From assembly GCA_951799405.1 (NCBI GenBank), contig OX637343.1, positions 9,588,524-9,652,523 on the forward strand: DNA of 64,000 nt, given 5' to 3'. The DNA is from Agapetus fuscipes (lineage: Eukaryota > Arthropoda > Insecta > Trichoptera > Glossosomatidae). Shown piece after piece: positions 40,400 to 51,280 of this stretch; position 1 is the stretch's first letter, and each line of letters begins with the position of its first letter. The notes under the pieces were generated by a model. That model saw only the letters and a list, made by a program, of their open reading frames with translations, did not search any database and had not been told where the DNA came from. The translations under genes and the position numbers were made by a program.

Positions 40400-40840
40400 G
40401 AAAGACTGACGAAGAAAGTAATAAGTGTACGTTGCAAGAATAAATGGATGTCGTGGTAGAGGAAGACCGAGAAAGGTATGCATGGACCAAATTTCTGAAA
40501 TTGCGAATAAATGGGATATCCAGAGACATAATAAAAGGATTGCTTGTATGAAGAAGGTTTTGACTCGGATGGATGAAATGAAAAAAGTGTGTAAGGACAG
40601 AAAAAATGCCGGCCTATGTGTAATGTTGATTTGTAATGTTGGCGGTTTATTCTTTCATAATTTTATGTTATGAATATGCACATTGACTTTTTTTGCAACG
40701 ATTTATTTGTAAAGTGCTGTTATTTTTGTAAACCCTTATAAATGTTATTAATTATTTCTACCTACTCCTTGACTTTTTGATTGGTATGAGGCAGACCACC
40801 CATACAGTAAAAAATTATTCACTTTGCCAATGTTCAGCAT
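40400..40840 (+). mobile_element. LINE-T fragment linking reverse-transcriptase C-terminus to the LINE-T tail
   Basis: After one frameshift the frame reads ERMSDERLTKKV then VARINGCRGRGRPRKVCMDQ, and DEMKKVCKDRKNAGLCVML with a stop. This is a reverse-transcriptase C-terminal region (GRGRPRK and a closing CKDRKKW-like block). About 95 bp of 3'UTR lead into the common body (TTTGATTGGTATGAGGCAGA), cut off at about 40836. It is the copy that ties the 250-bp repeat to a LINE. Confidence 0.7.
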
Positions 40841-41008
40841 GAATTTTTATAATTACATTTTATTTATTTCATGGTAGGGGAAAAAGTATTGTACCCCCTG
40901 AACGTAATTAGCCATCGTAACACTCAAGCTCTCATTTTACAATGGCCCTTTGTACAATGGTCTCATTGTACTTGGCGGTAGCTTAATTAACTATTACATG
41001 ACATTAAG

Positions 41009-41265
41009 ATTCCTTGACTTATAGGCTATTATGAGGCTAACCACCCATACTGTTAAAAATGGTTCACTTTGCCAATGTCACCCCTGTTTCAGGGAAGGTC
41101 GTCAAAAGTTGCAGGTTGTATGTTCATTTTAGGTTTGGATTTTTAATTTGTAATTACACATGCAGCATTTGTAAGTGTGAACTTACACGTGTCTGTTTGT
41201 GAGCATGCGTTTAATTTTAATTTTAAATGTTCGTTATTTTTTTGCAACTAAGAATATAGATTATA
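41009..41265 (+). mobile_element. LINE-T 3' end
   Basis: TTCCTTGACTTATAGGCTAT to GCAACTAAGAATATAGATTA. Confidence 0.7.
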
Positions 41266-41304
41266 GATTGATCTTCAAAAAAATCGCAGTTCTAGAACGT
41301 TTGC

Positions 41305-41860
41305 CTTTAAAGCCAAAGGGCTAGGTTTCAATCCCCACAGAGGGGGTCCGATATGATTTCAAGTGTTAGTCTAATCTAATCTAATCTAAGTTGCAAAGAT
41401 ATGTTACATTGGAGATTCACATTATATGCATTCTCACAACCAGACACGTACAAGTTCGCGCTTGCACATGCCTCATGTGAACCTACAACATAAAAACCAA
41501 ATCTCAAATGGACATACACCCTGCAACTCTTGCCGTCCTTCCCTGAGACAGGGGTGACATTGGCAAAGTGAACCATTTTTACAGCATGGGTGGTCAGCCG
41601 CATACCAACCTATAAGTCAAGGAAAAGTGTTAATTTTAAACCAAAATAAATAAAAAATACCGGCATCGCTTACTCAGCCTTCACAAGACAAGGGAGCTGG
41701 GAACCCCCCACTCCAACTGAAGTGATTGGCGTACAATCGGCCTCTTACATATGAAAATAAATAGTTTCCACGGGCTACATGCGACCACTTCAGGAAATTT
41801 GCAAGTAAAAATTGCACTATTTGTGCAGCTTAGTTCCATTTTTTTTATTTTTGCATTAAC
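41305..41860. mobile_element. reverse LINE-T (41368-41623) inside a broken SINE-A
   Basis: SINE-A head remnant at 41305-41352 and body at 41640-41850 (TACCGGCATCGCTTACTCAG). Between them is a reverse LINE-T with a TCTAA tail at 41371-41388. AGTGTTA occurs on both sides (41360s and 41625s), a possible target duplication. Confidence 0.65.
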
Positions 41861-42069
41861 TAATCTACAATCTAAATTACAAAGATTCATATTGAATGCA
41901 CACCCACAAACAAATACGTGTTATAAAATCCCAAACCTTAAAAGAACAAAATCCTACAACTCTTACCGCCTATCCCTTAACAGCGGGAAATTAGCAAAAG
42001 TAAGCCATTTCTTGCAGTATTTGTGGTACATTCAATTGAAAGTTTTTTGCAGCGATGTTCAAAATTTAA

Positions 42070-42480
42070 AAATTTCTCCATAAGTAAACGTCACTCGTCC
42101 ATATGACAAATGTCCTTCTTCTTCTTCTTTTTCTTTTCGTGCCATTTCTATTGAAGATCGGCGATCATCCTGGCTATTTAGACTTTGGATGCTGCGGCTC
42201 GAAACAGGGACTTGGTGCTTCTGCCGAACCACTGTCACAGGCTTTTCAGCCACGATGTCCTTCGGCATCCTTGAGATTTTCTCACCTCCATCTTACCCTG
42301 TATAATAAGATGAAGGCGACGGTATTTCTCATTTCTCAAAATGTGACCGAAGTACATCAGTTTTCTCTGCTTATTGGTTGGCAGAAGCTCCTTTGTAGTG
42401 CGCATTCGTTGGAGGACTTCTTCATTGGTGACTCGATCACGCCAAGAGATCCGAAGCATTTTTCGGTAGAGACACATTGA
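42070..42480 (-). mobile_element. RTE-like LINE C-terminal fragment
   Basis: The minus strand encodes MCLYRKMLRISWRDRVTNEE, KLMYFGHILRNEKYRRLHLI and IQGKMEVRKSQGCRRTSWLK, the usual closing block of insect RTE-type reverse transcriptases. It is truncated at both ends. A related 3' piece lies at 50830-51000. Confidence 0.7.
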
Positions 42481-42535
42481 AAACTGTCCTTAGCTACCAA
42501 TAACAATTTTTTAGTTGGTATTTTTCCCTGTTGGT

Positions 42536-42722
42536 TTCTTTCAGGGAATGTCGGCAAGAGTTGCAGGGCTTATGTTCATTTGAGGTTTGGATTTTATTTG
42601 TAAGTACACAATCAGCATTTGTAAGCGCGAACTACACGTGTTTGTTTGTGGGCATACATCTGACAGCTTTGAATGAATATATCCTTGCAACTTAGATTAT
42701 AGATAGATAGATAGATTATAGA
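42536..42722 (+). mobile_element. LINE-T 3' end with (GATA)n tail
   Basis: 5' truncated at TTTCAGGGAATGTCGGCAAG. The tail is ATAGATAGATAGATAGATTA. Confidence 0.75.
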
Positions 42723-43205
42723 CTTAGATAGCGCAGACAACGCATAGTCTTTGTGAATCTTGCAGCTTAAAAAATGGATTAAATAATTCTTGATTTGTTT
42801 GCGGCAGAGACAAAAATATAAAATTCATAGAATTTGTAACAAAAAATGACAGATTTTTACAATGCCGGATCCTTTGGAAAATTTCAACGATAATAATGAA
42901 AAATAAAAACTGGTTGCCAGGTGACCACCTGGTGTAAAAAAATAAATCGCTTTTGTACATAATTAGCACCACACTTTATGGCAGCACATTTTTTATTCCA
43001 AATTTGAATTCAGCGATTTGAATTTGGAAGGTTATTGGCGGGTCAATGTAGCAATAACTTAGAATGACAACTCCACAAAGTTGTATTTTTGTTTAATTAA
43101 TTTTACGTATAGAACAATGTCATTACCAGCTTCTTCATTAATTGTATTTAACAATTTATAATCAATGTTTTTTTTATAAATAAAAACAAACCTTGATAGT
43201 TTATA

Positions 43206-43760
43206 CATTGATGTTCATTGACTTCTAGATTAATTTGAAACTTACCACGGATACTGTAAAAATAATTTCACTTCGCTAATGTCACCTCTGTTTTTGGGAA
43301 AAACCTCAAAACAAGCAGGGGCTATGTCCACTTGAGATTTGGGTTTTATTTTGTAAATACACATGCATCTTGTGTAATCGCCAACTTACAGGAGTCTACT
43401 TGTGGACGTGCATTTAAAATTAATATTCAATGTTAGTACACCTTTGCAACTTATATAGGTTATAATCGAGATTGCAAAGATGCATTAAAATTTTAAGATT
43501 CATATTAAATACCTCCCCACAAACAGACATGTGTGCTTCCAAATAAATTATGCAGTTTTTGCCTCCTCTCTCTGCAGGGGTATAGGCAAAGTGAATTAAA
43601 TTTAACAGTATGTATAACTAATAAATTACATTTAACTACTCGCATAAAACAAATAGGAAATGAAAATAACTTAACAATTTGAAAACAACAATATAACAAT
43701 TAAATTCAACATTTCAAATTACAAAGCTCTACTCTTAGTCGCCAATTTTGCAGATTAACC
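43206..43760. mobile_element. LINE-T copies in opposed orientation, tail to tail
   Basis: A forward copy (43206-43450) meets a reverse copy (43460-43760) at the shared tail (ACTTATATAGGTTATAATCG). The reverse one extends to AACCGCCATATTT, beyond the common body. Confidence 0.6.
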
Positions 43761-43914
43761 GCCATATTTCCGGTTCATTTCCAAAGAAAAAAATACTATA
43801 ATATAGAAAAATGAATTGATCTTTACAATTTTTTTTTTGACCGTTCGTTGATATCTCTGATAAATTTCTACTCCAGGGAAAAGGATTTTTAAAAAAGTTG
43901 CTTTTCTGGGAATC

Positions 43915-44176
43915 CACGTTCCTTGTTCCTTGACTTATAGGTTGGTATGCGACTGACCATTCATGCTGTAAAAAATGGTTAACTTTTCCAATGTCACCCC
44001 TGTTCCAGGGAAGGACGGCAAGAGTTGCAGGGTGTATGTCCATTTAAGTTTTGGGTCTTTATGTTGTAGGTTCACATGCGGTATGTGCTAGCGCGAACTT
44101 GTACGCGTCTGCTTGTAAGAATGCATATAATGTGAATCCCCAATGTAACGTATCTTTTCAACTGTAGATTAGATTA
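43915..44176 (+). mobile_element. LINE-T 3' end with (TTAGA)n tail
   Basis: TTGTTCCTTGACTTATAGGT to GTAGATTAGATTAGATGAG. A reverse SINE-A follows directly. Confidence 0.75.
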
Positions 44177-44177
44177 G

Positions 44178-44483
44178 ATGAGACACGCATATAGTTTAAC
44201 TTCTTGCCGCGTTATCCCCGAAGGATTTTTCATATGGTGAGTGCAAACTATTTATTATTACAGGTAAGGGGGCCGGCCTTACGTCAACCACTTTAGTTAA
44301 AGTGGGGGTTTCCCTGCTCTCGAGAGGGCTGGTACTCATTCAAAACCTTGCCGGTTCGTATTCCGGGTTTTGAAATAAACACCAAAACGGGAAATCATTT
44401 CTGACACCCTCGGTGGGATTTGAAACCGAGCTGTTGGCATGGAATGCAAGCACTCTACCAATTGAGCTATCGACCGGACTATC
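44178..44483 (-). repeat. SINE-A, near full length
   Basis: Reverse copy. Tail ACTTCTTGCCGCGTTATCC, body GGGGGTTTCCCTGCTCTCGA, head CAATTGAGCTATCGACCGGA. Confidence 0.8.
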
Positions 44484-45040
44484 GACTAACTTTCGATTAT
44501 TGACCAAAGGCGGTAATAGTCGTCGTATGAAATCACAAGAATTTAGTCAGCATAACGATTGGAATCATCAAGTGTTTGCGTACATAGGTGATTGCCTTGA
44601 AAGCATCAGTTTGTTTACATTTGTCATAGCGTCGCTTTAGCATGGCAACGCCATTGTTGACTGTTCGCATCAGAGGGAGATGAAAAAATGTATCCGAATA
44701 CATAATAAAAAAAAATCAAAAGTGACATATTTGAGGAGCCGTGACCTTCTTCGTTTTTTTTTTATTATTTGTTTTTTAATTAAATTCTTAAAAATGTTGG
44801 ATATGCCCACGTAGTCCTCAAAAATTTTTAAATCATAAAAATATAAGAAAATTTTTTTTTTCAAAGGTATATGGTTCCTGAAGTAGCTTGTATTTAATGT
44901 ACTCAGTATAATTTTAATGTAGAACTTTGTTCTCGGTAGGGAAACGTTACATCGTTCTTAGCAACAAATAACAAAATATTTGTTTGCATATGCGATTCAT
45001 GCCAATATTGATGAAAGGAAATGAAGAAGATGAAATGATT
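44484..45040. other. unassigned tract upstream of the Pro/Gln-rich gene
   Basis: Searched for the missing ATG mini-exon and a TATA/Inr pair; none was convincing. 44925-44985 is the repeat shared with 20560. Confidence 0.35.
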
Positions 45041-45300
45041 GATCGGGGTTATAGCCGCGTGGGCCAAGAGGGCTGATCTTTCTAGCGTGTTTCGAATGGA
45101 ACAACGTTGGTTCGATCCCCGCTTGGGTCACTTGACTTTAACTTTGACCCTGGTTCAACAGATGTTATTGGGTAATTATTATTTAATAATTCATTAATAA
45201 TAAACAATAATGAATTATTAAATGATGATATTAATACCTGTTTCTGGCCAGGCAGAATAGGTTGGTGAATTGCATTCCTCTTCACAAATCTATTTTTTTA
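45040..45300 (+). repeat. SINE-E, long-module form
   Basis: GGTTATAGCCGCGTGGGCCA head, GGTTCGATCCCCGCTTGGG, AATAATTCATTAATAATAAA module, end AGGTTGGTGAATTGCATTCC. A second short-module fragment in reverse is at 45530-45625. Confidence 0.7.
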
Positions 45301-45749
45301 AAATAAAAAAAATAAAAAAATAAAAAAAAATGTGTTCTGAAATGATTAAGCTTACGATACATAAAAATGTATGAAAAAAAAATACTGAGCATTCTATTTT
45401 TTTTTTGCGTTTTAGTACTGTCTATAACGAAAAAAGTATAGTTGGATCAGATTGGTGATTTTGTAAAAGAATGGAATATACACAGCAAATATAAAATAAG
45501 GAAATGTATGAAAAAGATGATGTTTTTTTTCTTTAATTGATTTGTGGAAAGCAATGCAATTCACCAACCTATTTTGCCTGCCCAGCTGTCCTTATGCGAA
45601 AGCAAGAGCTTGTGTGCATGCAAATGAATAAACTGAAAGAGGCATGCGAGGATAGGAAAAAATTAATACAAATCTGCGCAGGCTCTGGCTACCCCTATCG
45701 GAATGGCATATAATTTTCAAAAAATAACTTTCGACATTTTTTTTTGCAG

Positions 45750-47570
45750 TTGGCTCTATTTGTGCTGGTGGCTTCAGCCAGCGCACAATACGACTATCCG
45801 AAACCAGCGCAGGGTCTTCCTCCACCCAACCAAGGATTCTCTCAACAATCTTCTGGATCCTCACAAGGGTCAGGAAACGAGGGATACAGCTACAATCGTC
45901 CAGCCGTCCAAGCTCAAAGACCAATCCCTCAACCCATCCCACAACAGAGACCTATTCCGCAGCAACCACTTCCACAAAGACCTATTCCTCAACCAATCCA
46001 ACCACAGAGGCCAATTCCACAGCCTATTCCACAGCAAAGGCCTCAACCCATTCCACAACAGAGACCAATTCCACAGCCTATTCCACAGCAAAGGCCTCAA
46101 CCCATTCCACAACAGAGACCAATTCCGCAGCAGCCTCCCCCACAGAGACCCATTCCTCAACCACAACCGATCCCACAACAAAGGCCAATTCCACAGCAGC
46201 CTCCACCACAAAGGCCCATTCCTCAACCACAACCGATCCCACAACAGAGGCCAATCCCACAGCCAATTCCTCAACAACCTCTAAGGCCTCAACAACCTCG
46301 TCCTCAACAACCACAAAACTTCAACAATGGTTACAACTACCCAGTGCCGCCCAAGCCACAACCACAACCACAAATCCCATCAATAATAGTATCTGGGGGT
46401 GGAAACAGCAACGGACAATCATTCCAGCAACAACCTCCACCACAGAAACCTTTCAACAGCTACGGACCACCTAAACAAAGTCAAAACTCCTTCTCACAAG
46501 GCTCGTTCCAACAGAATGTGCAATCGTTCCCAGCACCACAGCAACCTAATGTACAAGTGCACACAGAGCATATTACTATCCAGTCATTGCCTACTCAAGC
46601 TCCCGCTCAGCAATTCAGACCCCAACAACAGCAGTTCCAGCCAGCCCAACAGCAGTTCCAACCACGTCCTCAACAGCCACAGCCACAACCACAGTTCCAG
46701 CCACAGCCCCAACCACAGTTCCAGCCACAGCCCCAACCACAATTCCAACCTCAACCACAAATCCAACAAAGATTTCAACCACAGCCACAGCATCAGATCC
46801 AGCAAACTTTCCAACAGCCCCAACCACAAAGACAAGAACACAGCGTTGTGTACGAAGTCACTCCTCTTCAAGTCTACGAAGCAAATTCAGGAGAACAAGA
46901 GTTTGGACAGCAACAAAGTTTTGGACAACAGCAAAACATTGGACATCAAAATTTCCAACAACAACAACAGCCACAGCAACAGAAATTTGTCCAGTCATTT
47001 GAGAAACACGAAAGCTATGTTCAACCACAAAAGAATTACCAGTATCAGTACGAAACCAAGTACACGTTACCAGAAAAAAGATACGAATACACGTATGAAA
47101 CCAAGCTCCCAGTACAACAAAATTTCCAGCAGCAGAACTTCCAACAACAACAGCAACCACAGTCAAACTTCCAACAACAGAGTTTCCAACAGCAGCAACC
47201 TCAACTAAACTTCCAGCAGCAAAACTTCCAGCAGCAAAACTTCCAACAGCAACAGCCCCAACAGAACTTCCAGCAGTCTTTCCAATCGGGATCATCTGGT
47301 CCAGTGATCTCATCCTTCGACATTGAAGGTGGCGAAAACAGTGACTACTCCCAAATCGAGCCACAAGTCTTGAAGATGATCCAGTCCATCTTGCTGGAGG
47401 AAGAGATCAAGAGCAACAGCCATTCAATCAACAGGAACAAGCAACCTGGAGTACCTCTAACGTCGTACGGCGTACCAGTGAACCAAAAGAGTGTTGTCGG
47501 GGTAACCCTGGAAGGAATCACTCCAGCCAAATTATCAGATATCAATGAAGTTGATAACACATTCTTTTGA
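45750..47570 (+). CDS. secreted Pro/Gln-rich repetitive protein, cuticle- or matrix-like; 5' exon not found
   Basis: One long exon of 606 codons begins just after a polypyrimidine-AG acceptor (AG at 45748-45749). It opens with LALFVLVASASAQYDYPKP, a signal-peptide core that lacks its Met. An upstream mini-exon supplying ATG and a few codons is therefore required, as in the neighbouring RR-2 gene; I could not find it. The mature protein has three low-complexity zones: RPIPQPIPQQ-type repeats (about 45915-46290), QFQPQPQP repeats (about 46610-46840) and NFQQQ repeats (about 46890-47275). They are separated by less repetitive stretches, including VVYEVTPLQVYEANSG and two YETK-containing segments (YQYQYETKYTLP, YEYTYETKLP). 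The C-terminal tail (about 47290-47570) is not repetitive: SSFDIEGGENSDYSQIEPQ, LTSYGVPVNQ. No Cys-rich chitin-binding or RR domain is visible. An ATTAAA at 47612 may be the poly(A) signal. A cuticular or other extracellular structural role is inferred from composition and signal peptide only. Confidence 0.85.
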   Translation: MALFVLVASASAQYDYPKPAQGLPPPNQGFSQQSSGSSQGSGNEGYSYNRPAVQAQRPIPQPIPQQRPIPQQPLPQRPIPQPIQPQRPIPQPIPQQRPQPIPQQRPIPQPIPQQRPQPIPQQRPIPQQPPPQRPIPQPQPIPQQRPIPQQPPPQRPIPQPQPIPQQRPIPQPIPQQPLRPQQPRPQQPQNFNNGYNYPVPPKPQPQPQIPSIIVSGGGNSNGQSFQQQPPPQKPFNSYGPPKQSQNSFSQGSFQQNVQSFPAPQQPNVQVHTEHITIQSLPTQAPAQQFRPQQQQFQPAQQQFQPRPQQPQPQPQFQPQPQPQFQPQPQPQFQPQPQIQQRFQPQPQHQIQQTFQQPQPQRQEHSVVYEVTPLQVYEANSGEQEFGQQQSFGQQQNIGHQNFQQQQQPQQQKFVQSFEKHESYVQPQKNYQYQYETKYTLPEKRYEYTYETKLPVQQNFQQQNFQQQQQPQSNFQQQSFQQQQPQLNFQQQNFQQQNFQQQQPQQNFQQSFQSGSSGPVISSFDIEGGENSDYSQIEPQVLKMIQSILLEEEIKSNSHSINRNKQPGVPLTSYGVPVNQKSVVGVTLEGITPAKLSDINEVDNTFF

Positions 47571-47639
47571 ATGTTAAATTTTGCTCAAATTGAGTACTTT
47601 TTCCGTTAAGAATTAAAAAAAAATAACAAATTGAACACG

Positions 47640-48292
47640 TGAAGACATAAAGAATGAATTTTTATTTTATGTTGTCTAAAATTTTTATCATCAATAATTT
47701 TGGTGTGATATTTTGACCTTGCTTTTCTCATAACAAAAAGACATATATAAATATATACTTTTTTAATTTATGCATTGTCTTGAATTTATTTTATCTAATT
47801 TAATTAACAGCCCATTTAGCCTTACTAAAATTTAAAATTTTCTTATTGACGACATCTCTTGAAAATGCTTGAAAGTAAAATGAAGCTATATTGTGGAAAA
47901 AAACCTGATCCGTTTTAATAAACATGGTAAATGAGGTAATATTAAAAATCAACATTTTTTTACAAACATGTAGAAAAACTGGTTTTGCACTAAATGTTTG
48001 GGAAATCCCGTAATTTATCTGCATGTTATATAATCAAAAATACTTTACTAACTTCTTCTTCTTCTATTCATTTTCTTTTTGTTTTTTCTTCTTCTGACAT
48101 TGTCTTGTCAAGTATTTCTGACGTCACTTCAATAACTTCACATCCAGTTTAAATTTGGAAATGCCGGCACGCCTCTGACCTAGAGGGCGATTTCAATTGT
48201 TGTGTCGTCATTCAACATTTCAGGATTCATTTAGCTTAGCCTGTTACAAAGTAGATACATTTTACAATTTAAGGTGTTGTTTAATGGTGTTC
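47640..48292. other. 3' flank of the Pro/Gln-rich gene, unassigned
   Basis: AT-rich. I see no element apart from a TTCTTC run at 48050-48080. Confidence 0.4.
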
Positions 48293-48300
48293 GTTTAGAC

Positions 48301-48730
48301 CATGGGTCGGCAACCTGCGGCCCGCAAGATATTCGCCGCAACGCACCACGTGCCGGGCGATATCATACACATACACAATGGAGTGAAAAAAAACAATAAA
48401 TGTCATAAAAATGGACAAAAAGAATTTTATTTTTAAAACTAAAATATTTATATACAAATACCTATTTTAGGTAATGACATGTGATCCAAGCGTAGGGGCG
48501 GGTGGTAGAATCAATTGTGAATTTCATTCGTAGTTCGTACGTATATTTATTAATGCTCACGCTGCATGACTCACAAGAGGGCCACAGGGGGCGTGGCAGG
48601 GGGAGGGGGGGGGGGTAGTCAGCATTTGCTGAAATGCTGCCCGTTAGATCCGCCACTGCTCAAGTGCGGCCCGCACTAAATCCCACGTAAAATATTTGGC
48701 CCTTATACAACAAAAGGTTGCCGACCCCTG
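48301..48730. mobile_element. hAT non-autonomous element with perfect 8-bp target duplication
   Basis: 430 bp. Ends CATGGGTCGGCAACC and GGTTGCCGACCCCTG, with subterminal GCGGCCCGC at both sides. GTTTAGAC flanks it exactly (48293-48300 and 48731-48738). It has no transposase. A G-run (48600-48616) and a GC-rich block lie inside. Confidence 0.9.
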
Positions 48731-48738
48731 GTTTAGAC

Positions 48739-48812
48739 CGTTCTCTAACCTTTCGGAGACACTGTGAAGAGGTCGAAGGAAAAGTATGCTCCCGAAATAA
48801 TATTATATTATT
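48739..48812. repeat. 72-bp direct repeat, copy 1 (copy 2 at 49753-49827)
   Basis: TCTAACCTTTCGGAGACACT to CTCCCGAAATAATATTAT is nearly identical at both sites, about 1 kb apart, and brackets the LINE-T cluster. Confidence 0.85.
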
Positions 48813-48824
48813 AGGTTTGTTTTT

Positions 48825-49645
48825 TGTGCACATGCTGCAAGTGTAAACACGATCGTGCTTGCTTGTAGGAATGCATGTAATATGAATCTTAAATGTACAA
48901 TACCTTTGCATCTTTCGTTGAATCATGTGTTGGCATGAGGCTGACCACCCTGTAAACAATGATTCACTTTGCGAATTTCACCCCTGTGTCAGGGAAGGTC
49001 GCCAAGAGTTGCAGGTCTTATGTTCATTAAAGATTGGGTTTCTATGTTGTTAGTCCACATCTAGCATTTGCAGGCGTGAACTTATAGGAACGGGTCTGCT
49101 TGTGGGAATGCATTTAATATGAATCTCAATTTAATATATCTTTGCAACTTAAATTATATAGACCTAAGCTAAATAATTTCCTTGACTTATAGGTTAGTAT
49201 GCGGCTGACCACCTATACTTTAAAAAATGGTTCACTTTGCAAATTTCACCTATTTTTGAGGGAAGTTCGGCAAGAGTTGCAGGGCAAATGTTAATTTGAT
49301 ATAAGGTTATTATGTTCTAAGTCATCATGGGGCATGTGTAAACGCGAACTTATACCTGTCTACTTGTGGGAATGCATTTAATATAGGCTCCTTGACTGAT
49401 TGGTTGGTACGAGGCTGACCACCCGTGCTGTAAAAATCGGTTCACTTTTGCCAATGCCACCCCGGTTCAGGGAACGGCGGCAGGAGTTGCAAGGTTTATG
49501 TCCATGTGAGGTTTTCTTTATTTGTATGCACACATGCAGAATGTGTAGGCGCGAACCTACATGTGCTGTCTGTAGGCATGCATTTCATATGAGCCTTAAA
49601 TGCTTACATATCCTTGCAGCTTAGATTATAGATAGATAGATAGGT
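48825..49645 (+). mobile_element. cluster of four head-to-tail LINE-T 3' ends
   Basis: Copies at about 48825-48912, 48913-49160, 49178-49385 and 49388-49645. The last ends AGATTATAGATAGATAGATA. All share orientation but differ in sequence, suggesting serial insertion or an old tandem. Confidence 0.75.
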
Positions 49646-49829
49646 AGTATATCTCTCAAAAAGCTTGTACGTATTTGAAAATATTTGATGAGAAAAAATA
49701 ATTAGGTACTGACAATTTTGTTGAAAAATTATATGTAAAATCTTCTTCTGCCATGATCGTACTCTAACCTTTCGGAGACACTGTGAAGAGGTCGAAGGAA
49801 AAGTATGCTCCCGAAATAATATTATCAGG

Positions 49830-50545
49830 AAATTAACTAACACTAAATGGGGAGCTCAACCCCACGTCCTGAGAACCTCGTCCCTGGCGCTGTGCTTATC
49901 TGCAGCCGAATACGCTGCACCGGTGTGGTACAACTCAACACACACAAAGAGAGTGGATGTAGCAATTAATGAGACAGTCAGAATAATATCTGGCTGCCTA
50001 AAACCGACCCCCATAAAAGAAATCTATCCAATAGGGGGAATTGCTCCTCCTAAAATCAGAAGAAGTGTAGCGGCAGAGATTGAGCGTAATGAACAACACA
50101 CCGACCCTCGACATCCTATGTTCGGGTCTCAGGTGCGACCTCAATGCAGACTCAAGTCAAGAAGAAGTTTCCTGGAGACGACGTCCCCGGTGGTTGGCCT
50201 CCCTGGCGCCCGACGGCTGTCTCTATGGAGAGATAATACCGAGTCCACGTTGCTCCCTCAGGCGGAGGAAATATCAGTGGGTCACAAGCTACCATAAACA
50301 ACATGGAGGGCACTCAATAGACTCAGAACAGGTGTCTCCCGTTAATACAGTAACCTCAAAAAATGGGGTTACAGAGATGAAGAAACCTGCGAGTGTGGCT
50401 CCGTGCAAAACACTGAACATCTTTTCTCTTGTCCCCTGATTGGAGCGACGTGCACGCTTGAGGACGTAGTGATGGCGAGCGAGAATGGAGTTCATGTGGC
50501 CGAGTATTGGGGGCTGCACATATGATGGTGTTCCGGACACGGAAA
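49830..50545 (+). mobile_element. LINE reverse-transcriptase C-terminal fragment (Jockey/CR1-like)
   Basis: Frame LRTSSLALCLSAAEYAAPVW, then VAINETVRIISGCLKPTPIK and IGGIAPPKIRRSVAAEIERN; later frames shift (AEYAAPVW is the usual LINE motif). Decayed at the 3' side. Confidence 0.7.
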
Positions 50546-50829
50546 GTAAGTAATGGCATGGTGAAGATTCATTTAAAATTATTAATTTAAAATTTAAAAA
50601 AAAATCTTCACATGTTGATATATTTCCTCGAGCGCTTTAGGTGTTATCACACCATTATTAATAAAAACAACTAACGTATCTAAAAATTGAAATTAATTTT
50701 TTTTTAATTTATAGATTTGTTTGTGGTTATCTTGATTATGGTGTAGGTAATAACAACGAAAGCACGAACAAATTTTTATTTTTTAATTTAACATTATTAG
50801 TACCTTCATTTTGCCAACTTAAAAGCTTC

Positions 50830-51000
50830 ATTTTCAGTACCACATTTGTAAAAATAATTTGAAAAAGTTCTACTGTGCCTCTTTAGCGAAGATTGGCGAT
50901 CGTCATACAATGTGCACCTTCGATACTGCTGCACGAAAGAGGGATCTTGTGTTTTTGCCAAACCACTGCCACTGAAGTTCTTCAAGCAAGCTGTCAACCT
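50830..51000 (-). mobile_element. RTE-like LINE 3' scrap
   Basis: Minus: GSGLAKTQDPSFVQQYRRCT, the block that follows the RTE-type C-terminus. The small CACCTTCGATACTGC region echoes 42185-42240. Confidence 0.45.
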
Positions 51001-51009
51001 TAACCAATG

Positions 51010-51280
51010 ACTTTGCCCGAACGATGCTGGTAAAATGATTGCATTTCATGTCAGAGAGCTAGGTCTCGACCCCATCAAGCATATCAGAAATAATTTTCCG
51101 TTTCTCTCAGCCTTCACAAAAATGGGAACCAGACCCTTCGGGAGCTGGAAAACATATACTTCAAGTGAAATTGTTATTTGTGAAAATATATAGGATCCAA
51201 ACGTCACAATGCGAACCTTTTGAGAACAACGGGGTAAGAAAATGCAGTATGAGTGCAGCCTAGATGCACAAACGTGTTTT
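51010..51280 (+). repeat. SINE-A, strongly diverged
   Basis: Residual body blocks CAGAAATAATTTTCCGTTTC, CCTTCGGGAGCTGG and AACGGGGTAAGAAAATGCAG. The head is barely readable. Confidence 0.5.

Noticed and set aside
42103..42480. 125-codon plus frame
   Set aside because: Antisense shadow of the RTE-like reverse-transcriptase fragment on the minus strand.
45703..47364. Long alternative frames on both strands over the Pro/Gln-rich exon (up to 269 codons)
   Set aside because: By-products of CAA/CCA-rich repetitive coding sequence; only the frame with signal peptide and splice acceptor is coherent.
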